Positions 51,420 to 60,392 of a stretch of 64,000 bases of DNA are shown one piece after another. Every line of letters starts with the position of its first letter. Within the stretch, counting starts at the first letter, position 1. Where the stretch lies: positions 4,402,001 to 4,466,000 of the forward strand of contig NZ_CP060723.1 of NCBI RefSeq assembly GCF_014395225.1, in the 5' to 3' direction. A model generated the notes under the pieces. It saw only the letters and a list, made by a program, of their open reading frames with translations, had not been told where the DNA came from and made no database searches. This DNA is from Pedobacter roseus. GTDB lineage: Bacteria > Bacteroidota > Bacteroidia > Sphingobacteriales > Sphingobacteriaceae. Both the position numbers and the translations under genes were made by a program.

Positions 51420-53879
51420 TTAGTTTAAAGAGATCCATGCAGCCCCATCGCTTTGAATGGTAAAGGTTTTATTCCCCGTAATAGTAGTTAAATTTGAATC
51501 ATCGTTTAATAACACCGGATTATTCAGGGTTACATTTCCTGATGATAAGGCTTTAACGATAACATAAATCCTTCCTTTACAGGTGCTGGCTGCCGGAAGA
51601 TTAACCGTTACGGCTGCACCGGCATTTTTTATTCTAACGGTATAATGACTGTCATCCAGTGTTAAAGTACCAGCGCTGGTAAAAGTTAAAATGCTGGCAG
51701 AAACGGAACCATTGATGTTTAAAGTACTGGCATTTGCAGGTGCATAAGCGGTAGCAGTTGCTGCTGCAGTTCCGTTAAGTGTTAGCGAACCGCCGTTTGT
51801 AGTAAAATTACCTGCAATTAAAGGATAAGTGGTACTAGAATTAGCCACTACCAGCGTATTAACTGCATTTGTACTATTGCCTGCTGCATTGCTCCCGATA
51901 AAAATATTGCCTGCACCATTATTTTTTGACCCGGCGTTATAACCTATTGCGGTATTATTATCGCCATTGCTCGCTTCGAGCGCTAAACTTCCTACCGCTG
52001 TATTGGCAACGCCTGTACCGTTAGCCATTAAAGTGTGTGTACCCATCGCCGTATTGTTAGAGCCAACCGTATTGGCCGATAGGGCCTGCGAACCAAAACC
52101 GCTGTTATTGATGCCACTAAAACTACGTTGCAATACCTGGTAGCCAAAAGCACTGCTCTCATAACCCGAGATATTTACCGATAATGCTTCCCTTCCAAAG
52201 GCACTATTATAAAAACCTGATACGTTTGCTGTAAGTGTTTTATAACCAAAAGAAATGTTGGTTTCTGCTGAATTGCCCAGGCGGCCCGATTTTAAACCAT
52301 TAACCAAAAAATTAATGGCTACATCATCGGTATTGCCCAGGAAATTGTTATTCTGATCTATATTTCCTGTATTGCCCCTCAAAGCCCAGGCATTTGCATT
52401 GGCAAATAATGTTCTGCTGATCAGTTCCGGCTTTCCGGTTATCGCATTGGTAATGTAAACCTTGTTTGCATCGCTCACCCCATTGGTGGTTAATTTAGCA
52501 AGGGTAACTGAAGCATCTGCAAGTTTAGGTGTCGTTACCGAGCCATCTGCAAGCTGAAGTGTATTCACAGCGGCATCGTCTATATTGATATTTTTAACTT
52601 CTTTGTTGCCGATCTTGATCGAAGTTACTGCTGCATCGGCGAGTTTTGGCGTAGTTACCGAGCCATCCGCTAACTGAAGCGTATTTACTGCAGCATCGTC
52701 TATATTGATATTTTTAATCCCCTTATTTCCGATTTTGATGGAAGTTACAGCTCCATCAGCCAGTTTTGGCGTAGTTACCGATTTATCTGCTAGTTGAAGC
52801 GTATTCACTGCAGAATCGGCTATGTTAACATTCTTAATTTCTTTATTTCCGATTTTTACTGAAGTTACCGCCGCATCTGCCAACTTTGCCGTAGCTACTG
52901 CGCCATCAGCAAGTTTAATGGTACTTATTGCACCTGCATTGATATCTATTACCACATCTTTTAACAGTGCAGTTACACCATTGGTACTAATGCTTAAATC
53001 TGTTGAAGTTAAGGCCCTGGCACCAGATAACTGACTAACATCCAATGTTACCGGTTTCCATGCAGCTCCATCAAATAAAAGTACCTGGTTATTGGATGGC
53101 GCAGTTGCACTTACCGTTTTTCCCTGAAGATTAGCTATAGTTGGATTTGGATAATTTCCGATTAAATCGCCTCCGGCAGTCCCCGTAGATGGACCAACCG
53201 GACCAATATCACCTTTGTCGCCCTTATCGCCTTTTACTCCGGGTATACCTTGTAAACCCTGTATGCCGGTTGCTCCAGTTGCTCCGGTATCACCTTTTAT
53301 GCCTTGTGGACCTGTTGGCCCAATTGCTCCCTGTGCACCAGTTAATCCTATTGGTCCCTGAGCACCAGTTGCCCCGGCAACGCCCTGCGGACCTTGTGGA
53401 CCAACTGCACCTGCCGCGCCTTGTGCACCTGCGGGGCCTGTTGCACCCGGATCGCCTTTCGGTCCGATTGGGCCGTTGGCAGCATATAATGCATAAGGAA
53501 CACTTAACAATTGTGCCGTTCCGGCCAGCGTAAAATTGCTTCCGTTATCGGGGTCGATTTCGACTTTTACGAATTTTAATCCACTTGCCCAGGTCACCCC
53601 TCCTATTGTACCGGTTACCGAACTGGCTCCTGCTGATCCAATGGCTACTGCATAAAGGCCCAAAACATTGGTTACCACATTTCTTACTTCCGAATATTGC
53701 GTAGTACCCGTTGCCGATGCATCCAGGATGCTGATGCGCAGGGATATGCTTTTATTTGCGAGTGGGCTACCATTGGCATTTCTGGCAGCACCCTGATAAT
53801 TGAATTGTTGCGGAGCTTGTGCTTTAACAGCCAATGCCAAACCCATACTTAGCAGCGTGATCAGTAAAAATTTTTTCAT
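51420..53879 (-). CDS. Large secreted collagen-like/adhesin-like surface protein
   Basis: 819 residues. Signal peptide (about 1-21), a beta domain (22-135), an unbroken collagen-type Gly-X-Y tract at 136-230 (31 triplets; GPKGDP, GPTGPQ and similar), a linker DLIGNYPNPTIANLQGKTV, then three exact-length 40-residue repeats at 333-372, 373-412 and 413-452 (LADGAVTSIKIGNKGIKNIN and variants), then about seven 17-residue repeats at about 540-672 (NTAMGTHTLMANGTG type) like the head of trimeric adhesins, and a beta-rich C-terminus. It lacks its own type IX sorting domain; the next gene supplies one. Probably a trimeric fibre on the cell surface. A -7 box TAGATTTG lies at 53933-53940. Confidence 0.8.
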   Translation of the reverse strand: MKKFLLITLLSMGLALAVKAQAPQQFNYQGAARNANGSPLANKSISLRISILDASATGTTQYSEVRNVVTNVLGLYAVAIGSAGASSVTGTIGGVTWASGLKFVKVEIDPDNGSNFTLAGTAQLLSVPYALYAANGPIGPKGDPGATGPAGAQGAAGAVGPQGPQGVAGATGAQGPIGLTGAQGAIGPTGPQGIKGDTGATGATGIQGLQGIPGVKGDKGDKGDIGPVGPSTGTAGGDLIGNYPNPTIANLQGKTVSATAPSNNQVLLFDGAAWKPVTLDVSQLSGARALTSTDLSISTNGVTALLKDVVIDINAGAISTIKLADGAVATAKLADAAVTSVKIGNKEIKNVNIADSAVNTLQLADKSVTTPKLADGAVTSIKIGNKGIKNINIDDAAVNTLQLADGSVTTPKLADAAVTSIKIGNKEVKNINIDDAAVNTLQLADGSVTTPKLADASVTLAKLTTNGVSDANKVYITNAITGKPELISRTLFANANAWALRGNTGNIDQNNNFLGNTDDVAINFLVNGLKSGRLGNSAETNISFGYKTLTANVSGFYNSAFGREALSVNISGYESSAFGYQVLQRSFSGINNSGFGSQALSANTVGSNNTAMGTHTLMANGTGVANTAVGSLALEASNGDNNTAIGYNAGSKNNGAGNIFIGSNAAGNSTNAVNTLVVANSSTTYPLIAGNFTTNGGSLTLNGTAAATATAYAPANASTLNINGSVSASILTFTSAGTLTLDDSHYTVRIKNAGAAVTVNLPAASTCKGRIYVIVKALSSGNVTLNNPVLLNDDSNLTTITGNKTFTIQSDGAAWISLN
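52524..52883 (-). repeat. Three 120-bp tandem repeats within the collagen-like gene
   Basis: Encode residues 333-452 as three 40-residue units. The DNA copies are similar but not identical, so slippage or recombination could change the copy number. Confidence 0.8.
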
Positions 53880-54110
53880 GAATAGGGATGAGATCTAATT
53901 ATCTGGCTACAAAAAAGAAGCAGACTAACGATCAAATCTAATAATTAGTACAAGCTGAGGACCCTGCTTTACACGAAAGACTTTTTAAAAATACTCAATA
54001 TATTGAAAATCAGATTCATATATAAAAAGAGAATTCATAATTTTACACCAACAGCCTATTTAAAAGCTGTTAACACCGGTTTGATTTAATAAATTGGGCT
54101 AAAAACCGAC

Positions 54111-54128
54111 AGCCGTGTTAAAACGGCT
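54111..54128 (-). terminator. Hairpin at the end of dgt
   Basis: AGCCGT (54111-54116)/ACGGCT (54123-54128), 6-nt loop, overlapping the dgt stop; on the minus strand followed after 5 nt by TTTTT. Confidence 0.5.
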
Positions 54129-55470
54129 ACGTTTCTGACGGGAAAGAGATGCCTTTAATATTCCGGTATAAATCTACAGCATAGAGGTCTGTCATTCCCG
54201 AAACAAAGTCTAATACACTCTGTGTGATGGAATAAATATCAGTTAAATCTGTATGGTACTGTTTAGGGATCAGCTTGACCAGTTTTTTATAATAATGCGT
54301 ATTGTTATGGATCAGCGCTGGTACAAATTCTTCCAATAAACCAGCCATAATTTTGTAGCCAGCCACTTCTTTCTGGATTACTGAAGAGAAATTATAAATG
54401 CGTTCAACCGAAATTTTTTCGACTGCCTTCCAGGCTGAGACGTATGGTTCAGGTAATAAATCGGTTAAGCTTTGATTCAGCTCTCCTTTTAACAGTTCTT
54501 CCTGCTTTTCGAAAAAGATGGTTGCGCACTGGTTGGTCAGGGTGTTGATGGCTTTTGCCCTTAACAGACCGATTTTGGCATCATCGTCTTCATAATCGTT
54601 TTTTAAACGTTCTTCAATTGTTGTTGAGTTAGCAAATGGCAACAGGTAGTTTTTTACCTCTTCGTAAGACAGGATTTTTAAACGGTGGGCATCTTCCAGG
54701 TCGATGATGCTGTAACAGATATCATCTGCCGCTTCAACCAGGTAAACCAAAGGGTGGCGTTTATAAATCAGGTATTCGTTTTCTTCCTGTTCTAAATGAA
54801 GCTCGGTAGCAATTTTTTTAAATGTTTCTTCTTCCGACTGAAAGAAACCATATTTTTTGCGGTGCAAAAGGCCTTTTTGTTTACCTGCAATAGATGCACA
54901 TGGGTACTTTGCAATCGAAGCCAGGGTTGAATAAGTTAAGGCATAAGCATCGTTGCCTTTTCCTTTAAGCGGATGCGTAAGGATCCTGATGGCATTTGCA
55001 TTTCCTTCAAAATTAATCAGATCATGCCACTGCGATTCGTTCATGTCTTTTTGATACACACGGCCGTCGCCATCGGTAAAGTACCTCGAAATGGCTGCTT
55101 CACCTGAATGGCCAAAAGCAGGGTTACCCAAATCGTGCGCCAATGCAGCTGCTGCCACAATATTGCCTACCTCGTTAATCAAGGGCACTTCCTTAATCAG
55201 TTCAGGGTTGTGCGTATTTACGCTGTTAAGGAAAATATTAGCCATAGAACGGGCCACACTCGCCACTTCCAAACTATGTGTAAGGCGATTGTGAACAAAA
55301 ACACTTCCGGGTAAGGGAAAAACCTGGGTTTTGTTCTGCAATCTTCTAAACGGAGATGAAAAAATCAAACGGTCGTAATCACGCTGGAAATCAGAACGCG
55401 CACGATCGGTACTGGCACCATATTGTTCTTGTCCGTACCTTTTATTCGATAGTAAATATTTCCACTCCAT
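54127..55470 (-). CDS. dgt: Deoxyguanosinetriphosphate triphosphohydrolase (dGTPase)
   Basis: 447 residues; HD-domain enzyme splitting dGTP to deoxyguanosine and triphosphate. FSSPFRRLQNKTQVFPLPGS and NRLTHSLEVASVARSMA (metal His), then AAALAHDLGNPAFGHSGEAA (HD pair) are conserved. Length is normal. In the cytosol it helps balance dNTP pools. It is a single gene; upstream lies the convergent-free spacer to the GH63-like gene. Confidence 0.95.
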   Translation of the reverse strand: MEWKYLLSNKRYGQEQYGASTDRARSDFQRDYDRLIFSSPFRRLQNKTQVFPLPGSVFVHNRLTHSLEVASVARSMANIFLNSVNTHNPELIKEVPLINEVGNIVAAAALAHDLGNPAFGHSGEAAISRYFTDGDGRVYQKDMNESQWHDLINFEGNANAIRILTHPLKGKGNDAYALTYSTLASIAKYPCASIAGKQKGLLHRKKYGFFQSEEETFKKIATELHLEQEENEYLIYKRHPLVYLVEAADDICYSIIDLEDAHRLKILSYEEVKNYLLPFANSTTIEERLKNDYEDDDAKIGLLRAKAINTLTNQCATIFFEKQEELLKGELNQSLTDLLPEPYVSAWKAVEKISVERIYNFSSVIQKEVAGYKIMAGLLEEFVPALIHNNTHYYKKLVKLIPKQYHTDLTDIYSITQSVLDFVSGMTDLYAVDLYRNIKGISFPSET

Positions 55471-55590
55471 GCGTTCAATTAATTTTGGGCGAAGTTAATG
55501 ATTCAGGTGCTTTAATAAAAAGATTCGTTTTTAAAACCTCTGATTTTTTAAGCCTGTTGAGTGTAATACATGGTATGAATAATTTTACAT

Positions 55591-58200
55591 CTATAAAAGG
55601 GCAATCAAAGCAGTCCACCCCGTTTGATGGCTAGCACCCAAACCTTTTCCATTGTCACCATTAAAGTATTCGTAGTATAAAATGTAATCTTTAAAATGTT
55701 CGTCGTGATTTAATTTAGGATAACCTCCAAATGCCGCACGCTCCCCTTTATCATTTTTAAGGAATAAATTTTTCATCCTTTTGCTCAATAAATCTGCAAT
55801 TTCATTCAGTGAGAAATATTCGTTTGATCCTGTTGGATATTCCACCCTAAAATCATCTGTATAATATTCGTGAAAGTGTTTTAAGGCATCAACTAATAAA
55901 TAGTTTAAAGGCATCCAAATTGGCCCGCGCCAATTGCTGTTTCCACCAAACATACCTGTATCACTTTCTGCAGGAATATATTTTACAGAATAATCACTTC
56001 CATTTAACCAGTAACTAAAAGGCTGTGTTTCGTAAATTTTGGAAACCGATCGAATACCAAAATCAGAGAGGAACTCGGTCGTATCCAGCATTCTGCGCAA
56101 AAGCATTTTCATCCTATGGCCACGCAAAAGCGAAAACAAGTGTTTATCATTTCCACTTTTATCTGCCCAATGGCTCACCAGCTGTACTAAATCAGGTCGT
56201 TGAAGCATAAAAGCTTCCAAATGAGATCTAAGTTTTGGCAAGTCTTTCCAATCTTTATCGCTAAAAACAATAACCGCAAACATGGGGATCAAACCAACAA
56301 GAGAGCGGAGGCGTAACCGATCCCAGTTTCCATTGGGATTACGTAATAAATCGTAGTAAAAACCATCATGATCATCCCATAGTCCAATGTGATGGTCGCC
56401 CATATTATCAATTGATCCGGCAATAAATAAGAAATGTTGTGCAAATTTTATTGCCATATCTTCATATAACGGATTTTGTAAGGCAAGCTCTATACTTATC
56501 TGAAGCATATTCAAAGCATACATTGCCATCCAGCTGGTGCCATCGGCTTGCTCTAAAAAGCCACCGCCGGGTACGGGCTCACTGCGGTTAAATATCCCAA
56601 TGTTATCAAGCCCCAGAAAGCCACCTTCAAAAATATTATTACCCTCGCTATCTTTTTGGTTTACCCACCAGGTGAAGTTGAGGAGTAAGCGCTGAAACAC
56701 CTCTTCTAAAAACTTTAAATCACCGGTTCCTTTTATTTTTTTATCTACCAGATAAACCTTGTAAGAAGCCAATGCATGCACCGGCGGATTTGCATCTGTA
56801 AAATCCCATTCGTAGGCGGGCAATTGTCCGTTAGGATGGATATAACTGTTGTTTAATAACAACCTCAATTGCTGTTTGGCAAAATCGGGATCTACAGGCG
56901 CAAGCGCTATGCAATGAAAAGCAAGATCCCAGGCTGCAAACCAGGGGTACTCCCACTTATCGGGCATTAAAATAATATCATTTGCCATAAAATGGCTCCA
57001 GTGGTAATTTCTTCCACACGCTCTTTCAATTGCTGGTTTTGGTAAACCTGCATCGCCCTTTAACCAGGCATTAACATCATAATTATAATACTGTTTATTC
57101 CACAAAATACCCGCCCAAGCCTGGCGTTGTAGCATCTTTTCTTCATCACTACAATTCGCAGCGTATTTATCGGCATAAAACTCATTGGCTTCTTTTTTAC
57201 GCGCTTCAAAAATCTGATCGTAATCTTCAAATGGTGCTTTTAGCTGGCTACTGCTTAATCTTAATTTTATGCTGATACTTTGTTTTGCAGGAATAAGCTT
57301 TGTATAATGAACTGCAACTTTGGTTCCTGTTTTGGCAGGATTTACAGCCTTTTTATTCCCGTTTATCAGATAGTCATTTATACCATCCTTTACAAAATCT
57401 GATACATTGGCCGATTGATATAAACGTTCATTATTGGTTTCATTATCGGTAAATAAAAATTCAGGCATACCATCTGCATAACAATAAAATTTACCTTGCT
57501 TTTCTGAATGCAAAAGCAATTTATTTTGTCCAATGCTGCTAATTGCAGGTTTAGCTGTAGCGCCATCCCAACTCCAGTTGTTACGATACCATAACTGTGG
57601 TAAGATATGAAGCCCGGCATCTTCATTACTTCTATTAAAAATGGTGTAATTAATGAGCAAATCATCCACATCATCCTTTGCATAATTGATAAAAACATCA
57701 AAATATTTATCTTCATCAAAGATGCCTGTATCCATTAATTCAAATTCGGGTTCCAGTCTTGATCGTTTGGCATTTTCATCAACAAGCCTGGAGTAAGGGA
57801 AAGCAGATTGTGGATATTTATACAACATTTGCATATAGGTATGCATGGGTGTATTATCTAAATAATAATAAAGTTCTTTAACATCTTCTCCATGATTGCC
57901 CTCCTCGTTGCTCAAACCAAAAAGCCGTTCTTTTAAAATAGCATCCTCACCATTCCACAAAGCTAATCCTACACAAAGCAGTTGCTGATCATCACTTATG
58001 CCCCCTAATCCTTCCTCACCCCACCTAAAAGCTTTGCTCCTCGCTGTATCATGCGTTGTAAAATCCCAGGCATTTCCATTGGGGCTATAATCTTCCCTCA
58101 CCGTTCCCCACTGTCGCTCAGTAAGGTATGGTCCCCATTTAAGCCACGCTTTTTGATTGGCATATTGTTGATTAATCCGATTTTGCTCTGCCTTGCTCAT
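55591..58200 (-). CDS. GH63-like glucosidase (MGH1-type)
   Basis: 869 residues without signal peptide, hence cytosolic. WGPYLTERQWGTVREDYSPN starts the typical N-terminal region; the (alpha/alpha)6 catalytic barrel includes PDKWEYPWFAAWDLAFHCIA (with candidate catalytic Asp), QLPAYEWDFTDANPPVHALA and GMFGGNSNWRGPIWMPLNYL. It resembles the family annotated as glucosidase/GH63 C-terminal proteins, thought to act on alpha-linked oligosaccharides. Single gene, 120 bp from dgt. Substrate is not known. Confidence 0.88.
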   Translation of the reverse strand: MSKAEQNRINQQYANQKAWLKWGPYLTERQWGTVREDYSPNGNAWDFTTHDTARSKAFRWGEEGLGGISDDQQLLCVGLALWNGEDAILKERLFGLSNEEGNHGEDVKELYYYLDNTPMHTYMQMLYKYPQSAFPYSRLVDENAKRSRLEPEFELMDTGIFDEDKYFDVFINYAKDDVDDLLINYTIFNRSNEDAGLHILPQLWYRNNWSWDGATAKPAISSIGQNKLLLHSEKQGKFYCYADGMPEFLFTDNETNNERLYQSANVSDFVKDGINDYLINGNKKAVNPAKTGTKVAVHYTKLIPAKQSISIKLRLSSSQLKAPFEDYDQIFEARKKEANEFYADKYAANCSDEEKMLQRQAWAGILWNKQYYNYDVNAWLKGDAGLPKPAIERACGRNYHWSHFMANDIILMPDKWEYPWFAAWDLAFHCIALAPVDPDFAKQQLRLLLNNSYIHPNGQLPAYEWDFTDANPPVHALASYKVYLVDKKIKGTGDLKFLEEVFQRLLLNFTWWVNQKDSEGNNIFEGGFLGLDNIGIFNRSEPVPGGGFLEQADGTSWMAMYALNMLQISIELALQNPLYEDMAIKFAQHFLFIAGSIDNMGDHHIGLWDDHDGFYYDLLRNPNGNWDRLRLRSLVGLIPMFAVIVFSDKDWKDLPKLRSHLEAFMLQRPDLVQLVSHWADKSGNDKHLFSLLRGHRMKMLLRRMLDTTEFLSDFGIRSVSKIYETQPFSYWLNGSDYSVKYIPAESDTGMFGGNSNWRGPIWMPLNYLLVDALKHFHEYYTDDFRVEYPTGSNEYFSLNEIADLLSKRMKNLFLKNDKGERAAFGGYPKLNHDEHFKDYILYYEYFNGDNGKGLGASHQTGWTALIALL

Positions 58201-58390
58201 ATTTAAAAGTTGATTAATCGTGCTTTGCTAAAACTATACCATTACGAGCCTACTTTCAGCTGATTAATAATGATGTTAAATATCAACGATTAAAATAAAT
58301 ATATTCTAAGTCTTAAGTCACGAAATCAATAATAAAATACAAACCTTTTGATTGCAGATACGTTGTTTAAGTAAGATTTAATACATTTCT

Positions 58391-58753
58391 ATGAAAACGA
58401 GTATATATAATAAGGAAGAGCATACCGAAGGTTATGTTGGACCAGAAGGTGGAAAAGAAGAAAAATCGGATGTGCAAAAAGCATACGAAGCCGGTAATGA
58501 TGTAAATGAGGTAACTGCTTATGGCAAGGAACCAAGTGAGCTGATTAAAGGTAATCCTTTGGCAAAAGATGGTTACGACAATTCGGGAACACAAGGTAAA
58601 GACTCGCTTAGCGATGATGCATATAACAGTGCAGATAAACACCCAACGGTGAAAAGTGCCGATAGCCATACCGGAAGTTCGTCTGATGATTTTAAAACCA
58701 AAACAGGGCTTAATGAAACGGATGAAGACCGTGCATTAAATACAGGAATATAA
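58391..58753 (+). CDS. Small hydrophilic protein, 120 residues
   Basis: Unknown. Very hydrophilic, rich in Asp, Glu, Gly, Ser and Lys with almost no hydrophobic core (HTEGYVGPEGGKEEKSDVQK, SADSHTGSSSDDFKTKTGLN). Probably disordered. No signal peptide. It starts a plus-strand pair with a YtxH-like gene 9 bp downstream. Together with two similar minus-strand genes it looks like a stress or desiccation set, by composition only. Confidence 0.6.
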   Translation: MKTSIYNKEEHTEGYVGPEGGKEEKSDVQKAYEAGNDVNEVTAYGKEPSELIKGNPLAKDGYDNSGTQGKDSLSDDAYNSADKHPTVKSADSHTGSSSDDFKTKTGLNETDEDRALNTGI

Positions 58754-58762
58754 TTTTTAGTT

Positions 58763-58957
58763 ATGGGATTATTAAAATATGCCATTTTAGGCGCTGCAGC
58801 AGTTTACGGGTTTAAATATGCTACAAAGAAAAGAGCTACTGATGGAAAATCGTTGGTAGATGATTTTAGGGAAAAAGCACCTGAATATGTTGACAAAGTA
58901 AAACAGTATGGTGACCGGATCAAAAAGGATTATTCACAAACAAGTGATTTATACTGA
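58763..58957 (+). CDS. YtxH-like small membrane-anchored protein
   Basis: 64 residues. An N-terminal hydrophobic segment (LLKYAILGAAAVYGFKYAT) then a charged helix (SLVDDFREKAPEYVDKVKQY) as in YtxH/general-stress proteins. 9 bp after the 120-residue gene, so probably one transcript. Function unknown. Confidence 0.6.
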   Translation: MGLLKYAILGAAAVYGFKYATKKRATDGKSLVDDFREKAPEYVDKVKQYGDRIKKDYSQTSDLY

Positions 58958-59236
58958 CAACTCTGGTAAACCTGAAAGACACCTTTAATTGACATATATC
59001 AATAAATATATACGCCTTGTTTTTGTAAATTGGCTTTAATCGTTGAAATTTGTGCTGCTGTAGGATTCGCGACAAAGATTAACTAAAGAAATCAGAGACT
59101 AAACAATTTAAGGGCATTTGCTACTTATTAACGCAATTTCAGTTGTGGAATCCTAATTAATTTCCATCTGCCGGAAAATGCATCAATATTACTAGGGGAT
59201 TATTCTATATGAATATTCCCTTTTAAATTACTTCCA

Positions 59237-59515
59237 TTACAGATCTTTACCACGGATACCTTTCGCTGCATCTTTATTTCTATTTGCAATATCTTCATTT
59301 TGGCTAAAATTGACATTTTTTAGCTCTTTGTTAATATTGTGGGCGGCAGCATCAGCTTTTGCCAAATGCGTTTCTTCCGGCTCGTCTTTCCTTTTAAAAT
59401 CAGAACGTTTATGACCATAAGTGGCCTCTCCATTATCCCAGTCTATTCCCTCATCCTTATGGGAACCCAACTGCTGATCTACTTCCCTTTTCTTAATATC
59501 GTCATTCATTTCCAT
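59237..59515 (-). CDS. Small hydrophilic protein, 92 residues
   Basis: Unknown, strongly charged (MNDDIKKREVDQQLGSHKDE, FKRKDEPEETHLAKADAAAH), likely disordered, no signal peptide. Lies 87 bp downstream of another hydrophilic gene on the same strand. TACTTTTA right before the ATG resembles a -7 box. Confidence 0.55.
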   Translation of the reverse strand: MEMNDDIKKREVDQQLGSHKDEGIDWDNGEATYGHKRSDFKRKDEPEETHLAKADAAAHNINKELKNVNFSQNEDIANRNKDAAKGIRGKDL

Positions 59516-59602
59516 AAAAGTATTATTTTGCAGACACTCTTATTTTAATAACAGTTGATAGTATGAAAAAGTTTAGGTATTTGATAATCAATCGATCTAG
59601 AG

Positions 59603-59896
59603 CTATTTCACCCCTTTACTTTGATCTATCCTAGTATCGCTATCCAGGTCATCCTTGCTCGATCCATTTTCTTCACGGTGTTTGGGTGGTTTTTCCATTC
59701 GGCTTTCTTCCAGTTCAGAAAAATCGCCTCCTTTTTGATTGGCTACTTCGCCGTGTGAGGAAGGTTTCTTTTTCTGCTCTTCTTCTGGCTTGGCAAAATC
59801 CTGTCCTTCAACGGGCAGTTCTTCTTGTTGGTCTTTGTCTTTGTTCATACCAGTTAAACCGAACTTACCTGCTTTTGTTTGAAAATGACTGGGCAT
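59603..59896 (-). CDS. Small hydrophilic protein, 97 residues
   Basis: Unknown, rich in Glu, Lys, Gln and Asp (DKDQQEELPVEGQDFAKPEE, EESRMEKPPKHREENGSSKD), likely disordered. Its ATG at 59896 directly follows the T-tract of the rpsJ terminator, so it may be translated only from read-through or start at the internal ATG at 59848 (MNKDKDQQEE). Confidence 0.5.
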   Translation of the reverse strand: MPSHFQTKAGKFGLTGMNKDKDQQEELPVEGQDFAKPEEEQKKKPSSHGEVANQKGGDFSELEESRMEKPPKHREENGSSKDDLDSDTRIDQSKGVK

Positions 59897-59931
59897 AAAA
59901 AAAGGCCACGATTTGCATCACGACCTTTTTT
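59897..59931 (-). terminator. Terminator of the str operon after rpsJ
   Basis: On the minus strand a 9-bp stem (three of the pairs G-U) closed by a GCAA loop, with A-run before and a seven-T tract after. It ends the rpsL-rpsG-fusA-rpsJ transcript 17 bp after the rpsJ stop. Confidence 0.85.
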
Positions 59932-59947
59932 GTTCTTTTAAAATCAA

Positions 59948-60253
59948 TTAAACTTTGATTTCAACTTCAACACCGCTAGGTAATTCAAGTTTCATTAAAG
60001 CATCAACTGTTTTAGAGTTAGAGCTATAAATATCCAATAAACGTTTATAAGCGCATAATTGGAACTGCTCTCTAGCTTTTTTGTTAACGTGTGGAGAACG
60101 TAATACAGTAAAGATTTTTTTCTCTGTAGGAAGTGGAATCGGACCACTAACCACTGCACCCGTAGGCTTAACAGTTTTTACGATTTTCTCAGCAGATTTA
60201 TCTACTAAGTTGTAATCGTAAGATTTTAATTTAATTCTGATTCTTTGGCTCAT
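59948..60253 (-). CDS. rpsJ: Ribosomal protein uS10
   Basis: 101 residues, also a NusB partner in antitermination. MSQRIRIKLKSYDYNLVDKS and GPIPLPTEKKIFTVLRSPHV are signatures. It is the last gene of str and is followed by a terminator; rplC and the rest of S10 are about 15 kb away. Confidence 0.98.
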   Translation of the reverse strand: MSQRIRIKLKSYDYNLVDKSAEKIVKTVKPTGAVVSGPIPLPTEKKIFTVLRSPHVNKKAREQFQLCAYKRLLDIYSSNSKTVDALMKLELPSGVEVEIKV

Positions 60254-60320
60254 CTTATTTTTAATTATGGCTTCCTGTTAGAGCTATTAACAACAGAAAC
60301 CGGATTTATCATTTGTAGTA

Positions 60321-60370
60321 TCAAGATACAAGTATCGAGTATCAAGATTGGACAATCCGTCTTGATACTT
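60321..60370 (-). repeat. Inverted repeat between fusA and rpsJ
   Basis: AGTATCAAGA (60338-60347)/TCTTGATACT (60360-60369) with a 12-nt loop, and further TATCAAGATACAAGTATCGAG phrases. Same family as 38134-38177. Confidence 0.7.
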
Positions 60371-60392
60371 GACACTAAAATACTTATTCTAA

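Noticed and set aside
53189..53533. Plus-strand frame over the collagen-like tract
   Set aside because: It is a shadow of the Gly-X-Y repeat on the other strand.
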